Of a DNA stretch of 64,000 bases, positions 19,336 through 28,525 are shown piece after piece (position 1 is the first letter of the stretch; each line of letters starts with the position of its first letter). The stretch covers positions 1 to 64,000 of the forward strand of contig JADJIH010000001.1 in assembly GCA_016707115.1 (NCBI GenBank). Direction: 5' to 3'. A model generated the notes under the pieces. It ran no database searches and was not told where the DNA came from. It saw only the letters and a program-made list of their open reading frames with translations. A program made the position numbers and the translations under genes. The DNA comes from Ignavibacteriales bacterium (GTDB lineage: Bacteria; Bacteroidota; Ignavibacteria; Ignavibacteriales; Ignavibacteriaceae).

Positions 19336-20430
19336 TTAATTTAACTTTAGTCTATAAACACCAACTCCACCCCAGGCAGCATAACCTGGCGCACCATAAG
19401 CAGCAATAAGGTTTTCATTTATGTTTTCTAAAAACACTATAGGATAAAAAAGCTTTACATTAGCCACATTGTAAGTTTTTAAACCTTCAGATAAATCTGA
19501 CCATCCTTCTCCATTTTTCCATTTCATTACTCCCAATTCATCTGTTGAAATAAACATAGTTTCATTTATAAAAGTGATTTCTGTTGGTTCAATACGATAG
19601 AGAAAAACGCTATCCCTATTACAAGGGATTGAATCTGTATAATCGCGCCAAATACTATTATTATCTAAATATTTAATTGTTCCAGGATACCGAAAACCTG
19701 CAAACAAAGTATCATTCTTTATTTCCATCGAATTCGATGGAGGATATAACCAGCTTTCGTGTGATAGACCATCTTTTAATTTTGTAAAGGTAAATCTATT
19801 AAATAGAAAAAAACCTCCACTATAATACATGCCCCTAACATAGCACCAATCATCATTGATATTTTTCTTAATAAATTTAGCACCTCCAAAATAATTATAG
19901 TAAATTGATAAATCTTCAATGCTTCCATCGAAATGTATTTTGTAAGTAGCTCCTGGCGTAAATCGATTTTGTAGTGCATATAATTCATAGTCAAGAAATA
20001 TCATTTCAGATACTGCCTGGACATCAGTGTTAAGTGGATAAGGTTGGCAAATGTTTTCCCACTTATCTAAAGGGATGATGTACCTGAAAAGACTATCTCC
20101 CAAACAATACAAAGTATCTCCATTTGTAGTCAAAGGACCAATTGCTTTATTAAATTTTCTAACAATTGACCAATTTTCCCCATCGGTTGTTTTCCAAATT
20201 ATCCCCCGCCACTCGATTCCTTGAACAGCAGTGAGATATATTGTGTTATTGTGTTTTAAAATGTAACGTACATCCATATCCGCTAACTCAGGAATTATTT
20301 CCCATTTTGTTATTTTATCATCAGGTGGAGGTTGTGGTTCAGTAGAATCACAAGAGATTGAGATTATAAAAAGAGAGATGAAGAAAAGAAAACCAGTTAA
20401 AACTTTTTTATAGCAATTTTTTAATAACAT
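19336..20430 (-). CDS. Lipoprotein with BNR-like repeats
   Basis: A 364-residue lipoprotein (lipobox around S-I-S-C, Cys27, followed by D-S-T-E-P). The body holds repeated short blocks such as I-W-K-T-T-D-G-E-N-W-S and M-K-W-K-N-G-E-G-W-S-D-L-S, the pattern of BNR or two-component-propeller repeats that build beta-propellers. No catalytic residues are recognisable. The gene faces the receptor and is bracketed by copies of the receptor's 3' end, so it may have been inserted there. Function unknown. Confidence 0.75.
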   Translation of the reverse strand: MLLKNCYKKVLTGFLFFISLFIISISCDSTEPQPPPDDKITKWEIIPELADMDVRYILKHNNTIYLTAVQGIEWRGIIWKTTDGENWSIVRKFNKAIGPLTTNGDTLYCLGDSLFRYIIPLDKWENICQPYPLNTDVQAVSEMIFLDYELYALQNRFTPGATYKIHFDGSIEDLSIYYNYFGGAKFIKKNINDDWCYVRGMYYSGGFFLFNRFTFTKLKDGLSHESWLYPPSNSMEIKNDTLFAGFRYPGTIKYLDNNSIWRDYTDSIPCNRDSVFLYRIEPTEITFINETMFISTDELGVMKWKNGEGWSDLSEGLKTYNVANVKLFYPIVFLENINENLIAAYGAPGYAAWGGVGVYRLKLN

Positions 20431-20519
20431 TTTTCCCGCTGCCTATTGTGTGTTTTTGCATCTGCAAATTATGTAAATGGTTTAAGAATAAAAATGTGCT
20501 TTAAAATGTGTTTTGTAGG

Positions 20520-20539
20520 AAACGAACTCCCGTTCGTTT
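20520..20539. repeat. Palindrome with an 8-base stem
   Basis: AAACGAAC and GTTCGTTT form a perfect stem around TCCC. It is the first of four palindromes in this intergenic stretch. Confidence 0.7.
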
Positions 20540-20541
20540 AG

Positions 20542-20584
20542 TGTTTCCAATCCTGCCACGTTTGTTATAAGCGTTAAATTTTAA
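20542..20584 (+). repeat. Second, degenerate copy of the receptor 3' end
   Basis: Matches 19211-19254 with one deleted base and about four substitutions. The copied reading frame is no longer intact, so it is a relic. Confidence 0.7.
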
Positions 20585-20648
20585 TCCTTAGTATTTCAAA
20601 AATTTAAAACGATGAATCGGTTAGAGTAAAATATGTTATTTGTTTTTA

Positions 20649-20759
20649 CCCACGAATGAATTCGTGGGCTGTGTTTGTTTAAATATAATGGTTATTAACC
20701 CACGGATTTATCCGTGGGAAGTAAGGTAATGAATTAATCAAATAACGGTTTTAACCGTT
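20649..20759. repeat. Three REP-like palindromes
   Basis: CCCACGAATGAATTCGTGGG (20649-20668) and CCCACGGATTTATCCGTGGG (20699-20718) are variants of one hairpin with CCCACG stems. AACGGTTTTAACCGTT (20744-20759) is a third, different palindrome. The arrangement resembles REP elements spread by RAYT-type transposases, but no transposase is in the window. Confidence 0.7.
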
Positions 20760-20917
20760 TGAGATATTAGTATAAATCACATTCATTTACTTATCCATCT
20801 TACCAGTTATATAGATTGGATAAAAAGGATTTGTTTGGCTCATATCCCCGTTAAATTTTAGCTGAATTTATTCGTAAATTTCCCCACAAAAATTTTCAAT
20901 AATTCTTTTGAGCAAGG

Positions 20918-21751
20918 ATGAAAAGATCAATTCTATTGTGGATAATTGCTATTGTACTAACAGTCCTAACTGCCGCATATCAGCGAATGACAGGTCCAAC
21001 TTATCCGCTTTCCGGCGAAACAACTTTAAACGGCAAAACTATAAAGTACGCTCTGGATAGAAGTCACGGCGGTGAAGATGATCATCAAATAAAAATAAAA
21101 ACAGATGATGAAAATATCAGCGGCGTGCTTGAATGGAAGCGCTACAAAACTAACGATGAATGGCATCCTGTTGAAATGAAATATGAAAAAGGAATTCTAG
21201 CTGGATATCTTCCTCATCAACCTCCGGCTGGTAAATTAATGTACCGCATAACATTATCTAAAGATTCTGAAAAAGTATTTCTAAATAATAATCATCCGGT
21301 GGTAATAAGGTTTAAAGGTGATGTTCCAATCTTTATAATCATTCCGCACGTAATTCTAATTTTTATGGCAATGTTGTTTTCCACAAGAACAGGACTTGAA
21401 TTTTTTAACAAAGAACCGAACTACAAAAAACTTGCTTACTGGACTTTTGGTTTATTAATTCTTGGCGGAATGATCTTTGGTCCGATTATGCAAAAGTATG
21501 CGTTTGATGCTTTCTGGACAGGCGTTCCTTTCGGAATAGATCTTACAGATAACAAAACATTAATAGCAGTTATCGGTTGGATAATAGCATTGGTTGCAAT
21601 AAAAAAATCAGCAAATCCTAAAAGATGGGTTATCTTTGCTTCAGTATTAATGTTTATTGTTTACTTGATACCGCATAGTGTTCTCGGTTCAGAATTAGAT
21701 TACAATGAAATGGATAAGCAGAAAAATAAAATCGAACAAAGTGCAGAATAA
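20918..21751 (+). CDS. Conserved membrane protein of unknown function
   Basis: A 277-residue protein. One N-terminal membrane helix is followed by an extracytoplasmic beta-rich domain (residues about 25-135, with S-H-G-G-E-D-D-H) and then about four membrane helices, one of them holding G-M-I-F-G-P-I-M-Q-K-Y-A-F-D-A-F-W-T-G. The His, Asp and Trp residues at the membrane edge recall heme- or quinone-associated membrane proteins, but I cannot assign a family. It opens the operon with xseA, whose start lies 5 bases after its stop. Confidence 0.7.
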   Translation: MKRSILLWIIAIVLTVLTAAYQRMTGPTYPLSGETTLNGKTIKYALDRSHGGEDDHQIKIKTDDENISGVLEWKRYKTNDEWHPVEMKYEKGILAGYLPHQPPAGKLMYRITLSKDSEKVFLNNNHPVVIRFKGDVPIFIIIPHVILIFMAMLFSTRTGLEFFNKEPNYKKLAYWTFGLLILGGMIFGPIMQKYAFDAFWTGVPFGIDLTDNKTLIAVIGWIIALVAIKKSANPKRWVIFASVLMFIVYLIPHSVLGSELDYNEMDKQKNKIEQSAE

Positions 21752-21756
21752 ATTTA

Positions 21757-22941
21757 ATGAGTGAAATTCAAGATCAAATATTTTCTGTAAGTGAAATAAC
21801 TAAATCAATAAAGTTTATTCTTGAATCAACTTTTGAGAAGATTAGTATTGAAGGAGAAATTTCTAACTTCAAAGCACACGGTTCGGGGCATTGGTATTTT
21901 AATCTTAAAGATGAAGGCGCAGTAATTAACTGTACAATGTGGAAGGGAGTAAACAATTATGTTTTCTTCACTCCCGAAGATGGAATGAAAATAATTGTAA
22001 CAGGGCGAATAACGGTTTATCCACCGAGAGGAAGTTACCAACTTGATGTTCGTTCTATGAAACCTGCGGGAGTTGGTGAACTTCAAGCAGCATTCGAGCG
22101 ACTAAAGAAAAAATTATTTGAAGAGGGTTTGTTTGATCAGGAGTTTAAAAAAGCAATTCCAACTTTCCCAAAGAAAATAGGTTTAATTACCGCGGCAGAT
22201 GGTGCTGCTGTAAAAGATATGATTTCAGTTGCTGAGCGCAGATTTCCGTTGGTAGAGTTATTAATTGCTCCTACTAAAGTACAGGGTGCGGGTGCTGCAG
22301 AAAATATTGTAAATAATATCCGCAAATTGAATTTATTAAAGGATATTGATGTTATAATCTTGGCACGCGGCGGCGGCTCGATTGAAGACCTTTGGGCATT
22401 TAACGAAGAGATTGTTGCAAGAGCAATTTATAAATCTAAAATTCCAATAATAAGCGGAGTTGGGCACGAGGTGGATTTTACTATTGCAGATTTTGTTGCT
22501 GATCTAAGAGCGCCAACGCCTTCAGTTGCGATGGAACTTGCAACTCCTGATATTGAAGAATTAAAGAATTTTATAAAAGATTCTTATTCGTTAAGTTGTG
22601 ATATAATTGAGAGAACTTTAGAAAATTATCGATCAGAAATTGAAGATCAGATTTCATCGTATGCATTCAGATATCCGTTAGAAAAGATTCGCAAGTATTC
22701 TCAAATGGTTGATTTGAATTCATATAAAATTGTTAAAGAAATCGAGAAGAAAATTTTAGCTTTATCAAACAGAATTGCGCTGCTTTCAAAATCGATTGAA
22801 TTACATGATATTGATAAGACATTAAAAAAAGGATTTGCACTAATCAGGCAAAATTCAAAATTTATATCTCGAAAGAATAATTTTAATTTGGCTGAACCTG
22901 CAATTATTAAGTTTTATGATGGAGAAATTGAAATAAAATGA
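21757..22941 (+). CDS. xseA: Exodeoxyribonuclease VII large subunit
   Basis: The catalytic subunit of exonuclease VII, which degrades single-stranded DNA from both ends. It is 394 residues, with an N-terminal OB-fold domain (G-E-I-S-N-F-K-x-H-x-S-G-H-x-Y-F-x-L-K-D-E, residues 30-50) and the catalytic domain with G-L-I-T-A-A-D-G-A-A, A-R-G-G-G-S-I-E-D-L-W-x-F-N and G-V-G-H-E-V-D-F-T-I. The C-terminal coiled coil is present. Its stop overlaps the start of xseB by 4 bases (ATGA). Confidence 0.96.
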   Translation: MSEIQDQIFSVSEITKSIKFILESTFEKISIEGEISNFKAHGSGHWYFNLKDEGAVINCTMWKGVNNYVFFTPEDGMKIIVTGRITVYPPRGSYQLDVRSMKPAGVGELQAAFERLKKKLFEEGLFDQEFKKAIPTFPKKIGLITAADGAAVKDMISVAERRFPLVELLIAPTKVQGAGAAENIVNNIRKLNLLKDIDVIILARGGGSIEDLWAFNEEIVARAIYKSKIPIISGVGHEVDFTIADFVADLRAPTPSVAMELATPDIEELKNFIKDSYSLSCDIIERTLENYRSEIEDQISSYAFRYPLEKIRKYSQMVDLNSYKIVKEIEKKILALSNRIALLSKSIELHDIDKTLKKGFALIRQNSKFISRKNNFNLAEPAIIKFYDGEIEIK

Positions 22942-23165
22942 GTAAGAAAAAATCATCAGATAATTTTGAAGATAAACTAGCACGACTTGAAGAGATTACA
23001 ACATCATTGGAAAATAGTGAGATTGGATTGGAAGATTCAATTCAGCTTTTTGAGGAAGGTGTAAAATTATCTAAAGAATGTTTATCTGTTCTTGAAAAAG
23101 CCGAACTTAAAGTAACTACATTAAAAAAAGATTTAAACGAAATTAATAATTTAGAAGAAGATTAA
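22938..23165 (+). CDS. xseB: Exodeoxyribonuclease VII small subunit
   Basis: A 75-residue helical protein with the family pattern F-E-x-x-L-x-x-L-E-E-I, L-E-D-S-I-x-L-F-E-E-G and L-S-V-L-E-K-A-E-x-K-V. It binds XseA to form exonuclease VII. The ATGA overlap with xseA indicates coupled translation. Confidence 0.95.
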   Translation: MSKKKSSDNFEDKLARLEEITTSLENSEIGLEDSIQLFEEGVKLSKECLSVLEKAELKVTTLKKDLNEINNLEED

Positions 23166-23191
23166 ACTCTGATTAACAATGGAGACGATTA

Positions 23192-25114
23192 ATGCCTGAA
23201 GCAGTAAAATATCCTGTACTTTCAAAAGTAAACTATCCATCCGATATAAAGCAGATGGATGTTACAGAGCTGAAAGGTCTTTGTAAGGATATTAGAGAAT
23301 ATTTAGTTGATACAATATCTGAAATCGGCGGACACTTTGGCGGCGGCTTAGGCACTGTTGAGCTTACAGTAGCAATTCATAAAGTATTTAACACACCGTA
23401 CGATTTAGTCGTTTGGGATACAGGACATCAGGCATACCCGCATAAAATTTTAACCGGAAGAAAAGAAGCTTTAAAGAAAATCAGAAGATTAAATGGCATA
23501 AGTGGATTTCTAAAACGCAGTGAAAGTGAATACGATTCCTTTGGTGCAGGACACGCAACTACCTCAATTTCTGCTGCACTCGGTATGGCCGCTGCCCGCG
23601 ATCTTAACAATGAACCAAATAGAAAAGTTATTGCAGTTATTGGTGATGGTGCGATGACAGGCGGTATGGCGTATGAGGCTATGAATAATTCAGGTGTTTT
23701 AAAATCAGATTTGGTTGTAGTCTTAAATGATAATAATATGTCAATCGCTCCAAATGTTTGGCAGATATCAAATTACTTTACCGAAATGATCTCCCATCCG
23801 GAATACAATAAATTTAAAGGACAGGTGTGGGATCTTACTGGAAAACTCGATCATTTTGGTGATCGATTAAGAAAAATTGCAGCACGACTTGAGAGCGGAA
23901 TAAAAGCTGTTGTAACACCGGGAATGTTATTTGAAGCTTTGGGATTTAGATATTTTGGTCCTGTTAATGGTCATAATCTTCATCAACTAGTTAAGATATT
24001 TGAACAGATAAAAGATTTAAAAGGACCAATTTTAATTCATGCTATTACGGAAAAAGGTAAAGGATATAAACCTGCTGAAGGGCATATTCAGAGATTGCAT
24101 GCTTCAACTCCTTTTGATAAACTAACCGGTGAAGCGATTAAAAAAGGAAGCTCAAAAGCTTCTTACACAAAAATATTTGGGGAAGCATTAGTAGAAATCG
24201 TAAAAGCTAATTCTAAAGTGATAGGTATTACTGGTGCCATGCCTGATGGTACCGGATTGGATTATCTGCAAAATGCTTGTCCTAAAAATTATTTTGATGT
24301 TGGAATTGCTGAAGAGCACGGAATTACATTTGCTGCGGGTATGGCAACTCAGGGAATTATTCCAGTCGTTGCAATTTATTCTACCTTTATGCAAAGAGGT
24401 TTTGATCAGATCATACATGATATTGCTTTACAAAAATTGCACGTTGTTTTTGTTATGGATAGAGCAGGACTTGTTGGAGCTGATGGTCCTACTCATCATG
24501 GAGTATTTGATCTGGCATATCTCAGAATGATTCCTGGAATGGTTGTAATGGCCCCTAAAGATGAAGCCGAACTGCGTGATATGCTTTACACAGCAGTTGA
24601 ATATAAAAATGGACCTATTGCATTAAGATATCCACGAGGCTCAGCACTTGGTGTTGAAATAAAAGATGGTTTCAGAAAGATTGAAATTGGCAAAGCAGAA
24701 AAATTAATTGATGGAGATGATGTTGCACTGCTTGCTTTGGGATCAATGGTCGATTATTCATTGAAGGCTGAGGCAAAACTAAAAACTCAGGGAATTAATT
24801 GCGAAGTAATCAACATGCGTTTTGCAAAACCGCTTGATACAGATATGCTGGATAACATTGCCGAAAAGTTTCAGAAAATTATTACACTCGAAGAAAATAA
24901 TTTACCAGGTGGATTTGGCAGTGCCGTAGCTGAGTATTTCATTTCAAAGAATTATAAAAATGATCTTCAATTTATTGGTATACCTGATAAATTTGTTGAC
25001 CACGGTACTCAGGAAGAATTGCATCATATATTAGGAATCGATCCTGACGGAATAGTAGAAAGAGTTAAAGAATTCACTCAATTAAATAAAATAAAACATG
25101 AGGTCTCTCTCTGA
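23192..25114 (+). CDS. dxs: 1-deoxy-D-xylulose-5-phosphate synthase
   Basis: A thiamine-diphosphate enzyme that joins pyruvate and glyceraldehyde 3-phosphate, the first step of the MEP isoprenoid pathway. At 640 residues it has the usual length. Visible are the substrate loop W-D-T-G-H-Q-A-Y-P-H, the ThDP motif G-D-G-A-M-T-G-G-M-A-Y-E-A-M-N-N, and the transketolase-type domain with D-V-G-I-A-E-E-H and D-R-A-G-L-V-G-x-D-G-P-T-H-H-G. GGAG lies before the ATG. Clustering with xseAB is common in bacteria. Its TGA overlaps the next start. Confidence 0.97.
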   Translation: MPEAVKYPVLSKVNYPSDIKQMDVTELKGLCKDIREYLVDTISEIGGHFGGGLGTVELTVAIHKVFNTPYDLVVWDTGHQAYPHKILTGRKEALKKIRRLNGISGFLKRSESEYDSFGAGHATTSISAALGMAAARDLNNEPNRKVIAVIGDGAMTGGMAYEAMNNSGVLKSDLVVVLNDNNMSIAPNVWQISNYFTEMISHPEYNKFKGQVWDLTGKLDHFGDRLRKIAARLESGIKAVVTPGMLFEALGFRYFGPVNGHNLHQLVKIFEQIKDLKGPILIHAITEKGKGYKPAEGHIQRLHASTPFDKLTGEAIKKGSSKASYTKIFGEALVEIVKANSKVIGITGAMPDGTGLDYLQNACPKNYFDVGIAEEHGITFAAGMATQGIIPVVAIYSTFMQRGFDQIIHDIALQKLHVVFVMDRAGLVGADGPTHHGVFDLAYLRMIPGMVVMAPKDEAELRDMLYTAVEYKNGPIALRYPRGSALGVEIKDGFRKIEIGKAEKLIDGDDVALLALGSMVDYSLKAEAKLKTQGINCEVINMRFAKPLDTDMLDNIAEKFQKIITLEENNLPGGFGSAVAEYFISKNYKNDLQFIGIPDKFVDHGTQEELHHILGIDPDGIVERVKEFTQLNKIKHEVSL

Positions 25115-26115
25115 TGGAAAAAGTAAAAATAGGAATAATTGGATTGGGCGGTGTTGCTCAGTTGGTACATCTTCCAAATTTTGCCAAAATTCCTAATGCT
25201 GATTTAACTGCTGTAGCGGAAATAAATAAAAGCAGACTTCAAACCATATCCGATAAGTTTAATGTTAAACAAAGATTTTCAAATTATAATGAGATGCTTG
25301 AGAAGAGTGAAATTGATGCTGTAATTATAGCAACACCAACAAGCACACATAAAGACATCGCAATTGATTGTCTAAACGCAGGTAAAGATGTTCTTATAGA
25401 AAAACCTATGGCAAGGACTTACCAGGAAGCTAAGCAAATTGTTGATGCTGCAAAAAAGAATAAAAGAAAATTAATGGTTGGAATGAATCTTCGTTATAGA
25501 CCGGATACTATGTTATTGAGAAGCTTTATTAATTCAAATGAAATTGGCGAACCATTCTATGTTAAATGTGGATGGATAAGAAAACAGAGCAGCAGCGAAA
25601 AATGGTTTACAAAAAAAGAAGAATCTGGTGGCGGAGTTATTATAGATCTTGGAATTCACATTTTAGATTTAGCATTGTGGCTTCTTGATTATCCTGAAAT
25701 CTCATCAGTATCCTCACAAAATTTTCATCATTATACAAAAAATGTTGAAGACACTTCAATATCGTGCATTAAGTGTAATAATTCTGCTGTTATTAATATG
25801 GAGGTAAGCTGGTCGCTTCCGGTCGAAAAAGATCATTTTTTCCTTGAAGTATATGGAACAAAGGGTAGTTTTTCTATAAATCCTTTCAAATTGTACAAGA
25901 AGGTTGAAAATGATTACATTAATTTAACACCAACTCAGGTTGATAACCCGACTGTTTTATTTAAAAAATCTTATCTTAATGAACTAAAAAGTTTCATCGG
26001 TGCAATAAATGGATTAAATCCTGTTTTTTCTCCGGGAGAAGAAGCGATGCAGCGAATGAAGATTATTGAAGCAATGTATGAATCTGCTGAAAAGAAGCAT
26101 GAGATAAAATTATAA
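25114..26115 (+). CDS. Gfo/Idh/MocA-family oxidoreductase
   Basis: A 333-residue NAD(P)-dependent oxidoreductase acting on a sugar, inositol or similar polyol. The N-terminal Rossmann fold has G-I-I-G-L-G-G-V-A (8-16), then A-T-P-T-S-T-H and the family hallmark E-K-P-M-A at about residues 96-100. The C-terminal alpha/beta domain includes G-G-G-V-I-I-D-L-G-I-H-I-L-D, with the conserved Asp and His of the active site. It overlaps dxs by one base and precedes the two-component genes by 3 bases. The substrate is not predictable. Confidence 0.9.
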   Translation: MEKVKIGIIGLGGVAQLVHLPNFAKIPNADLTAVAEINKSRLQTISDKFNVKQRFSNYNEMLEKSEIDAVIIATPTSTHKDIAIDCLNAGKDVLIEKPMARTYQEAKQIVDAAKKNKRKLMVGMNLRYRPDTMLLRSFINSNEIGEPFYVKCGWIRKQSSSEKWFTKKEESGGGVIIDLGIHILDLALWLLDYPEISSVSSQNFHHYTKNVEDTSISCIKCNNSAVINMEVSWSLPVEKDHFFLEVYGTKGSFSINPFKLYKKVENDYINLTPTQVDNPTVLFKKSYLNELKSFIGAINGLNPVFSPGEEAMQRMKIIEAMYESAEKKHEIKL

Positions 26116-26118
26116 AAA

Positions 26119-26808
26119 ATGAAAAAAATTCTTTTAGTTGATGATGAACCGGATATAGTAGAGTTTTTGAAGTACAATCTTGAACAGCAAAATTTTGAAG
26201 TGATTGTTGGACATAACGGGGAAGAGGCTTTACAGAAACTTGTTGAAAAACCTGATTTGATATTATTAGATATTATGATGCCAAAACTTGATGGGTTTGA
26301 AACTTGCAAAAGAATCAGAGAAAAAAGAGAATTTGAAAACGTGCCAATCATATTTCTCACTGCTAAATCAGGTGAAATAGATGAAATTAAGGGATTAGAA
26401 TTAGGAGCGAGTGATTACATCCAAAAACCAATTTCGCCAAATAAATTAATTGCCCGTGTAAAATCCAATCTTAGAAAAGCTGAAAGCATTGCTCCTAAAA
26501 AATCTGACCCGATTAAAGTTAAGTATGGTCCAATCGATATAAACAAAGAAAAGTATGAGGTTTTTATTGATGGTGAAAAAAAAGTTTTTCCGAGAAAAGA
26601 ATTTGAAGTGCTTTATTTTCTTGTGAATAATCCGGGTAGAGTGTTTGGTCGTGAAATTTTGTTAAAAGAAGTTTGGGGTGCAGATGTTTATGTTGTTGAT
26701 AGAACTGTTGATGTTCACGTTAGAAAAATCAGAGAAAAATTAGACAAGCATGCCGATTTAATTGAAACCGTAAAAGGTGTAGGATACAGATTAAAAAGTG
26801 TGGAATGA
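26119..26808 (+). CDS. Response regulator, OmpR/PhoB type
   Basis: A 229-residue transcription factor. The receiver domain has the acidic pocket D-D-E at 8-10, phospho-acceptor Asp51 in L-L-D-I-M-M-P-K-L-D-G, and the T-A-K switch. The winged-helix DNA-binding domain has L-Y-F-L-V-N-N-P-G-R-V and V-D-V-H-V-R-K-I-R-x-K-L. Pairs with the kinase that overlaps its 3' end. PhoB-type phosphate control is plausible, but the same architecture serves many signals and no pst genes are here. Confidence 0.93.
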   Translation: MKKILLVDDEPDIVEFLKYNLEQQNFEVIVGHNGEEALQKLVEKPDLILLDIMMPKLDGFETCKRIREKREFENVPIIFLTAKSGEIDEIKGLELGASDYIQKPISPNKLIARVKSNLRKAESIAPKKSDPIKVKYGPIDINKEKYEVFIDGEKKVFPRKEFEVLYFLVNNPGRVFGREILLKEVWGADVYVVDRTVDVHVRKIREKLDKHADLIETVKGVGYRLKSVE

Positions 26809-27826
26809 AATAAAATCCAATATCTCTTCTGCGTTAGTTTATTTTAGGGAGTTTATACTTTTCCTGGTACTGGTTATCGTCATTATCTTTTTATTGATCG
26901 AAAAACTTTCCTTAAGCATTCCATTAATTTTACTTTTACTTCTGGTTGGAATAATTATTCTAAACCTAATCGGTAGAAGAAGAATTAAGGAAATTGATGA
27001 AATAAAAAATATCGTTGCATCAATCAGACAAAGTAAATATCAATCATCTGATGAAATTGTTTTAACAAAACATCTTTCCGCTCTTGAAAACGAAATTAAA
27101 GAGATGTTTGAAAAAGCCAAAAGCGATATCGAATACCTTGAACGATTGCAGAGAATGAGAAGCCAGTTTCTTGCAAACGTATCACACGAATTAAGAACAC
27201 CAATCTTTTCAATTCAAGGTTATCTGGAAACACTTTTAAATGGTGCAATGGATGATCCGAAAGTAAATAAGCATTTTCTGCAAAAAGCTAATCAGAACAC
27301 AGTAAACCTTAGCAACTTACTTAATGATCTTATAGATATTTCTATGATTGAATCTGGTGAGATGCGAATGAGTTATCGGTACTTTGATATAAATAGTTTT
27401 ATTCAAAGCATACTTAGTGAAATTATTCCAATCGCGGAGGAAAAAAATATCAATTTGGTTTTCAATCCGACCAAAGAAGGACTGCAAGTTTTTGGTGATA
27501 AAGATAAACTTAAACAGGTTTTTGTTAATCTTTTACAAAATTCAATTAAGTACACTGATGAAGGAAGCATAGAGATTTTGCTGGATGAGGATAAAAAATT
27601 TGTAAATATTGCTGTAAAGGATACGGGAATTGGAATTCCTGAAGAAGATTTAAACCGTGTTTTTGAAAGATTTTATCGTGTAGATAAAGCAAGATCCAGG
27701 GCGGTTGGCGGTACAGGATTAGGACTGGCAATCGTAAAACACATCATTGAGGCTCATAATTCAAAGATTATCGTGCAAAGCAAGCTGGGTGAGGGAAGTA
27801 CTTTTTCCTTTAAACTGAAGAAGTAG
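26798..27826 (+). CDS. Sensor histidine kinase, PhoR-like
   Basis: A 342-residue membrane kinase starting at a GTG that overlaps the response regulator gene by 11 bases. Two adjacent membrane helices span residues about 17-58, with almost no periplasmic loop. Next come a linker helix, HisKA with His130 in F-L-A-N-V-S-H-E-L-R-T-P, and HATPase with N-L-L-Q-N-S-I-K-Y-T, D-T-G-I-G-I-P and G-G-T-G-L-G-L-A-I. PhoR-type kinases with two close helices sense through partner proteins. It ends the operon that begins at 20918. Confidence 0.93.
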   Translation: MWNEIKSNISSALVYFREFILFLVLVIVIIFLLIEKLSLSIPLILLLLLVGIIILNLIGRRRIKEIDEIKNIVASIRQSKYQSSDEIVLTKHLSALENEIKEMFEKAKSDIEYLERLQRMRSQFLANVSHELRTPIFSIQGYLETLLNGAMDDPKVNKHFLQKANQNTVNLSNLLNDLIDISMIESGEMRMSYRYFDINSFIQSILSEIIPIAEEKNINLVFNPTKEGLQVFGDKDKLKQVFVNLLQNSIKYTDEGSIEILLDEDKKFVNIAVKDTGIGIPEEDLNRVFERFYRVDKARSRAVGGTGLGLAIVKHIIEAHNSKIIVQSKLGEGSTFSFKLKK

Positions 27827-27861
27827 GTTTGATTTCTTCAAAAAATAATCTGCCCAAAAGT

Positions 27862-27892
27862 TTGACATAAAACCTTTGTTTTATTAGATTTA
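27862..27892 (+). promoter_or_regulatory. Promoter of rplU-rpmA
   Basis: TTGACA (27862-27867) and TAGATTTA (27885-27892) are 17 bases apart, 30 bases before the rplU ATG. The second element is close to the TAnnTTTG -7 box. Confidence 0.65.
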
Positions 27893-27922
27893 CGCCCTCA
27901 AATTAGAATTTATGAGGAAAAA

Positions 27923-28231
27923 ATGTTTGCAGTTGTTGATATTTTAGGACAACAGTTTAAAGTTTCCGAAAATACAAAATATTACGTACCACGTTTGAAA
28001 CAGGAACCGGAATCAGAAGTTACATTTGATCAGGTTTTATTATTAAGTGATGGTAAAGAAACAAAAGTCGGTAGCCCCGTTGTTAAAGGTGCAAAAGTAA
28101 CCGCTAAGGTTCTTTCACATTTAAAAGATGATAAAGTTTTAGTCTTCAAAAAGAAAAGAAGAAAAGGCTATAGAAAACTTAACGGACACAGACAGCAGTT
28201 AACAAGAATTGAAGTTACCCAGATAGGATAA
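27923..28231 (+). CDS. rplU: 50S ribosomal protein L21
   Basis: A 102-residue ribosomal protein that binds 23S rRNA. The family pattern is clear: F-A-V-V-D-I-L-G-Q-Q-F-K-V at the N-terminus, and F-K-K-K-R-R-K-G-Y-R-K-L-N-G-H-R-Q near the end. It is followed 15 bases later by rpmA, the usual order. Confidence 0.98.
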   Translation: MFAVVDILGQQFKVSENTKYYVPRLKQEPESEVTFDQVLLLSDGKETKVGSPVVKGAKVTAKVLSHLKDDKVLVFKKKRRKGYRKLNGHRQQLTRIEVTQIG

Positions 28232-28246
28232 AAAGGAGATTTAATA

Positions 28247-28504
28247 ATGGCACATAAAAAAGGTCAAGGTTCGTCACGTAACGGTAGAGACAGTAATGCA
28301 CAACGTCTTGGTGTTAAAAGATTTGGTGGAGAAAACGTTCTTGCCGGTAACATTTTAGTTAGACAAAGAGGAACTAAATTTCATCCAGGAACAAACGTAA
28401 AAATCGGCGGCGATGATACATTGTTTGCAGTTGCTGATGGTTTTGTAAAGTTTGAAATGAAACGCGGTGATAGACAATACGTTAGTGTATATCCTGCTAA
28501 ATAA
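28247..28504 (+). CDS. rpmA: 50S ribosomal protein L27
   Basis: An 85-residue protein of the peptidyl-transferase region, starting M-A-H-K-K-G-Q-G-S-S-R-N-G-R-D-S. It lacks the cleavable N-terminal extension found in Firmicutes L27. Other hallmarks are L-G-V-K-R-F-G-G and I-L-V-R-Q-R-G-T-K-F-H-P-G. AAGGAGA precedes the ATG and a terminator follows. Confidence 0.98.
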   Translation: MAHKKGQGSSRNGRDSNAQRLGVKRFGGENVLAGNILVRQRGTKFHPGTNVKIGGDDTLFAVADGFVKFEMKRGDRQYVSVYPAK

Positions 28505-28525
28505 GTTTTTGTTAAATAGATTATT

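Larger units (their letters stand above)
20431..20917. other. Gene-free stretch holding receptor remnants and REP-like palindromes
   Basis: I see no gene here. From left to right it holds the short receptor-tail copy at 20471-20487, the palindrome AAACGAACTCCCGTTCGTTT (20520-20539), the longer receptor 3' copy (20542-20584), then three more palindromes up to 20759, and finally the leader of the following operon. Confidence 0.75.

Noticed and set aside
20649..20759. Possible CRISPR array
   Set aside because: The palindromes differ from each other, spacing is irregular and there are no cas genes.
26119..27826. Firm assignment of the two-component pair as phoB/phoR
   Set aside because: Architecture fits, but no phosphate-uptake genes or Pho-box-like repeats are nearby, so only the general type was called.
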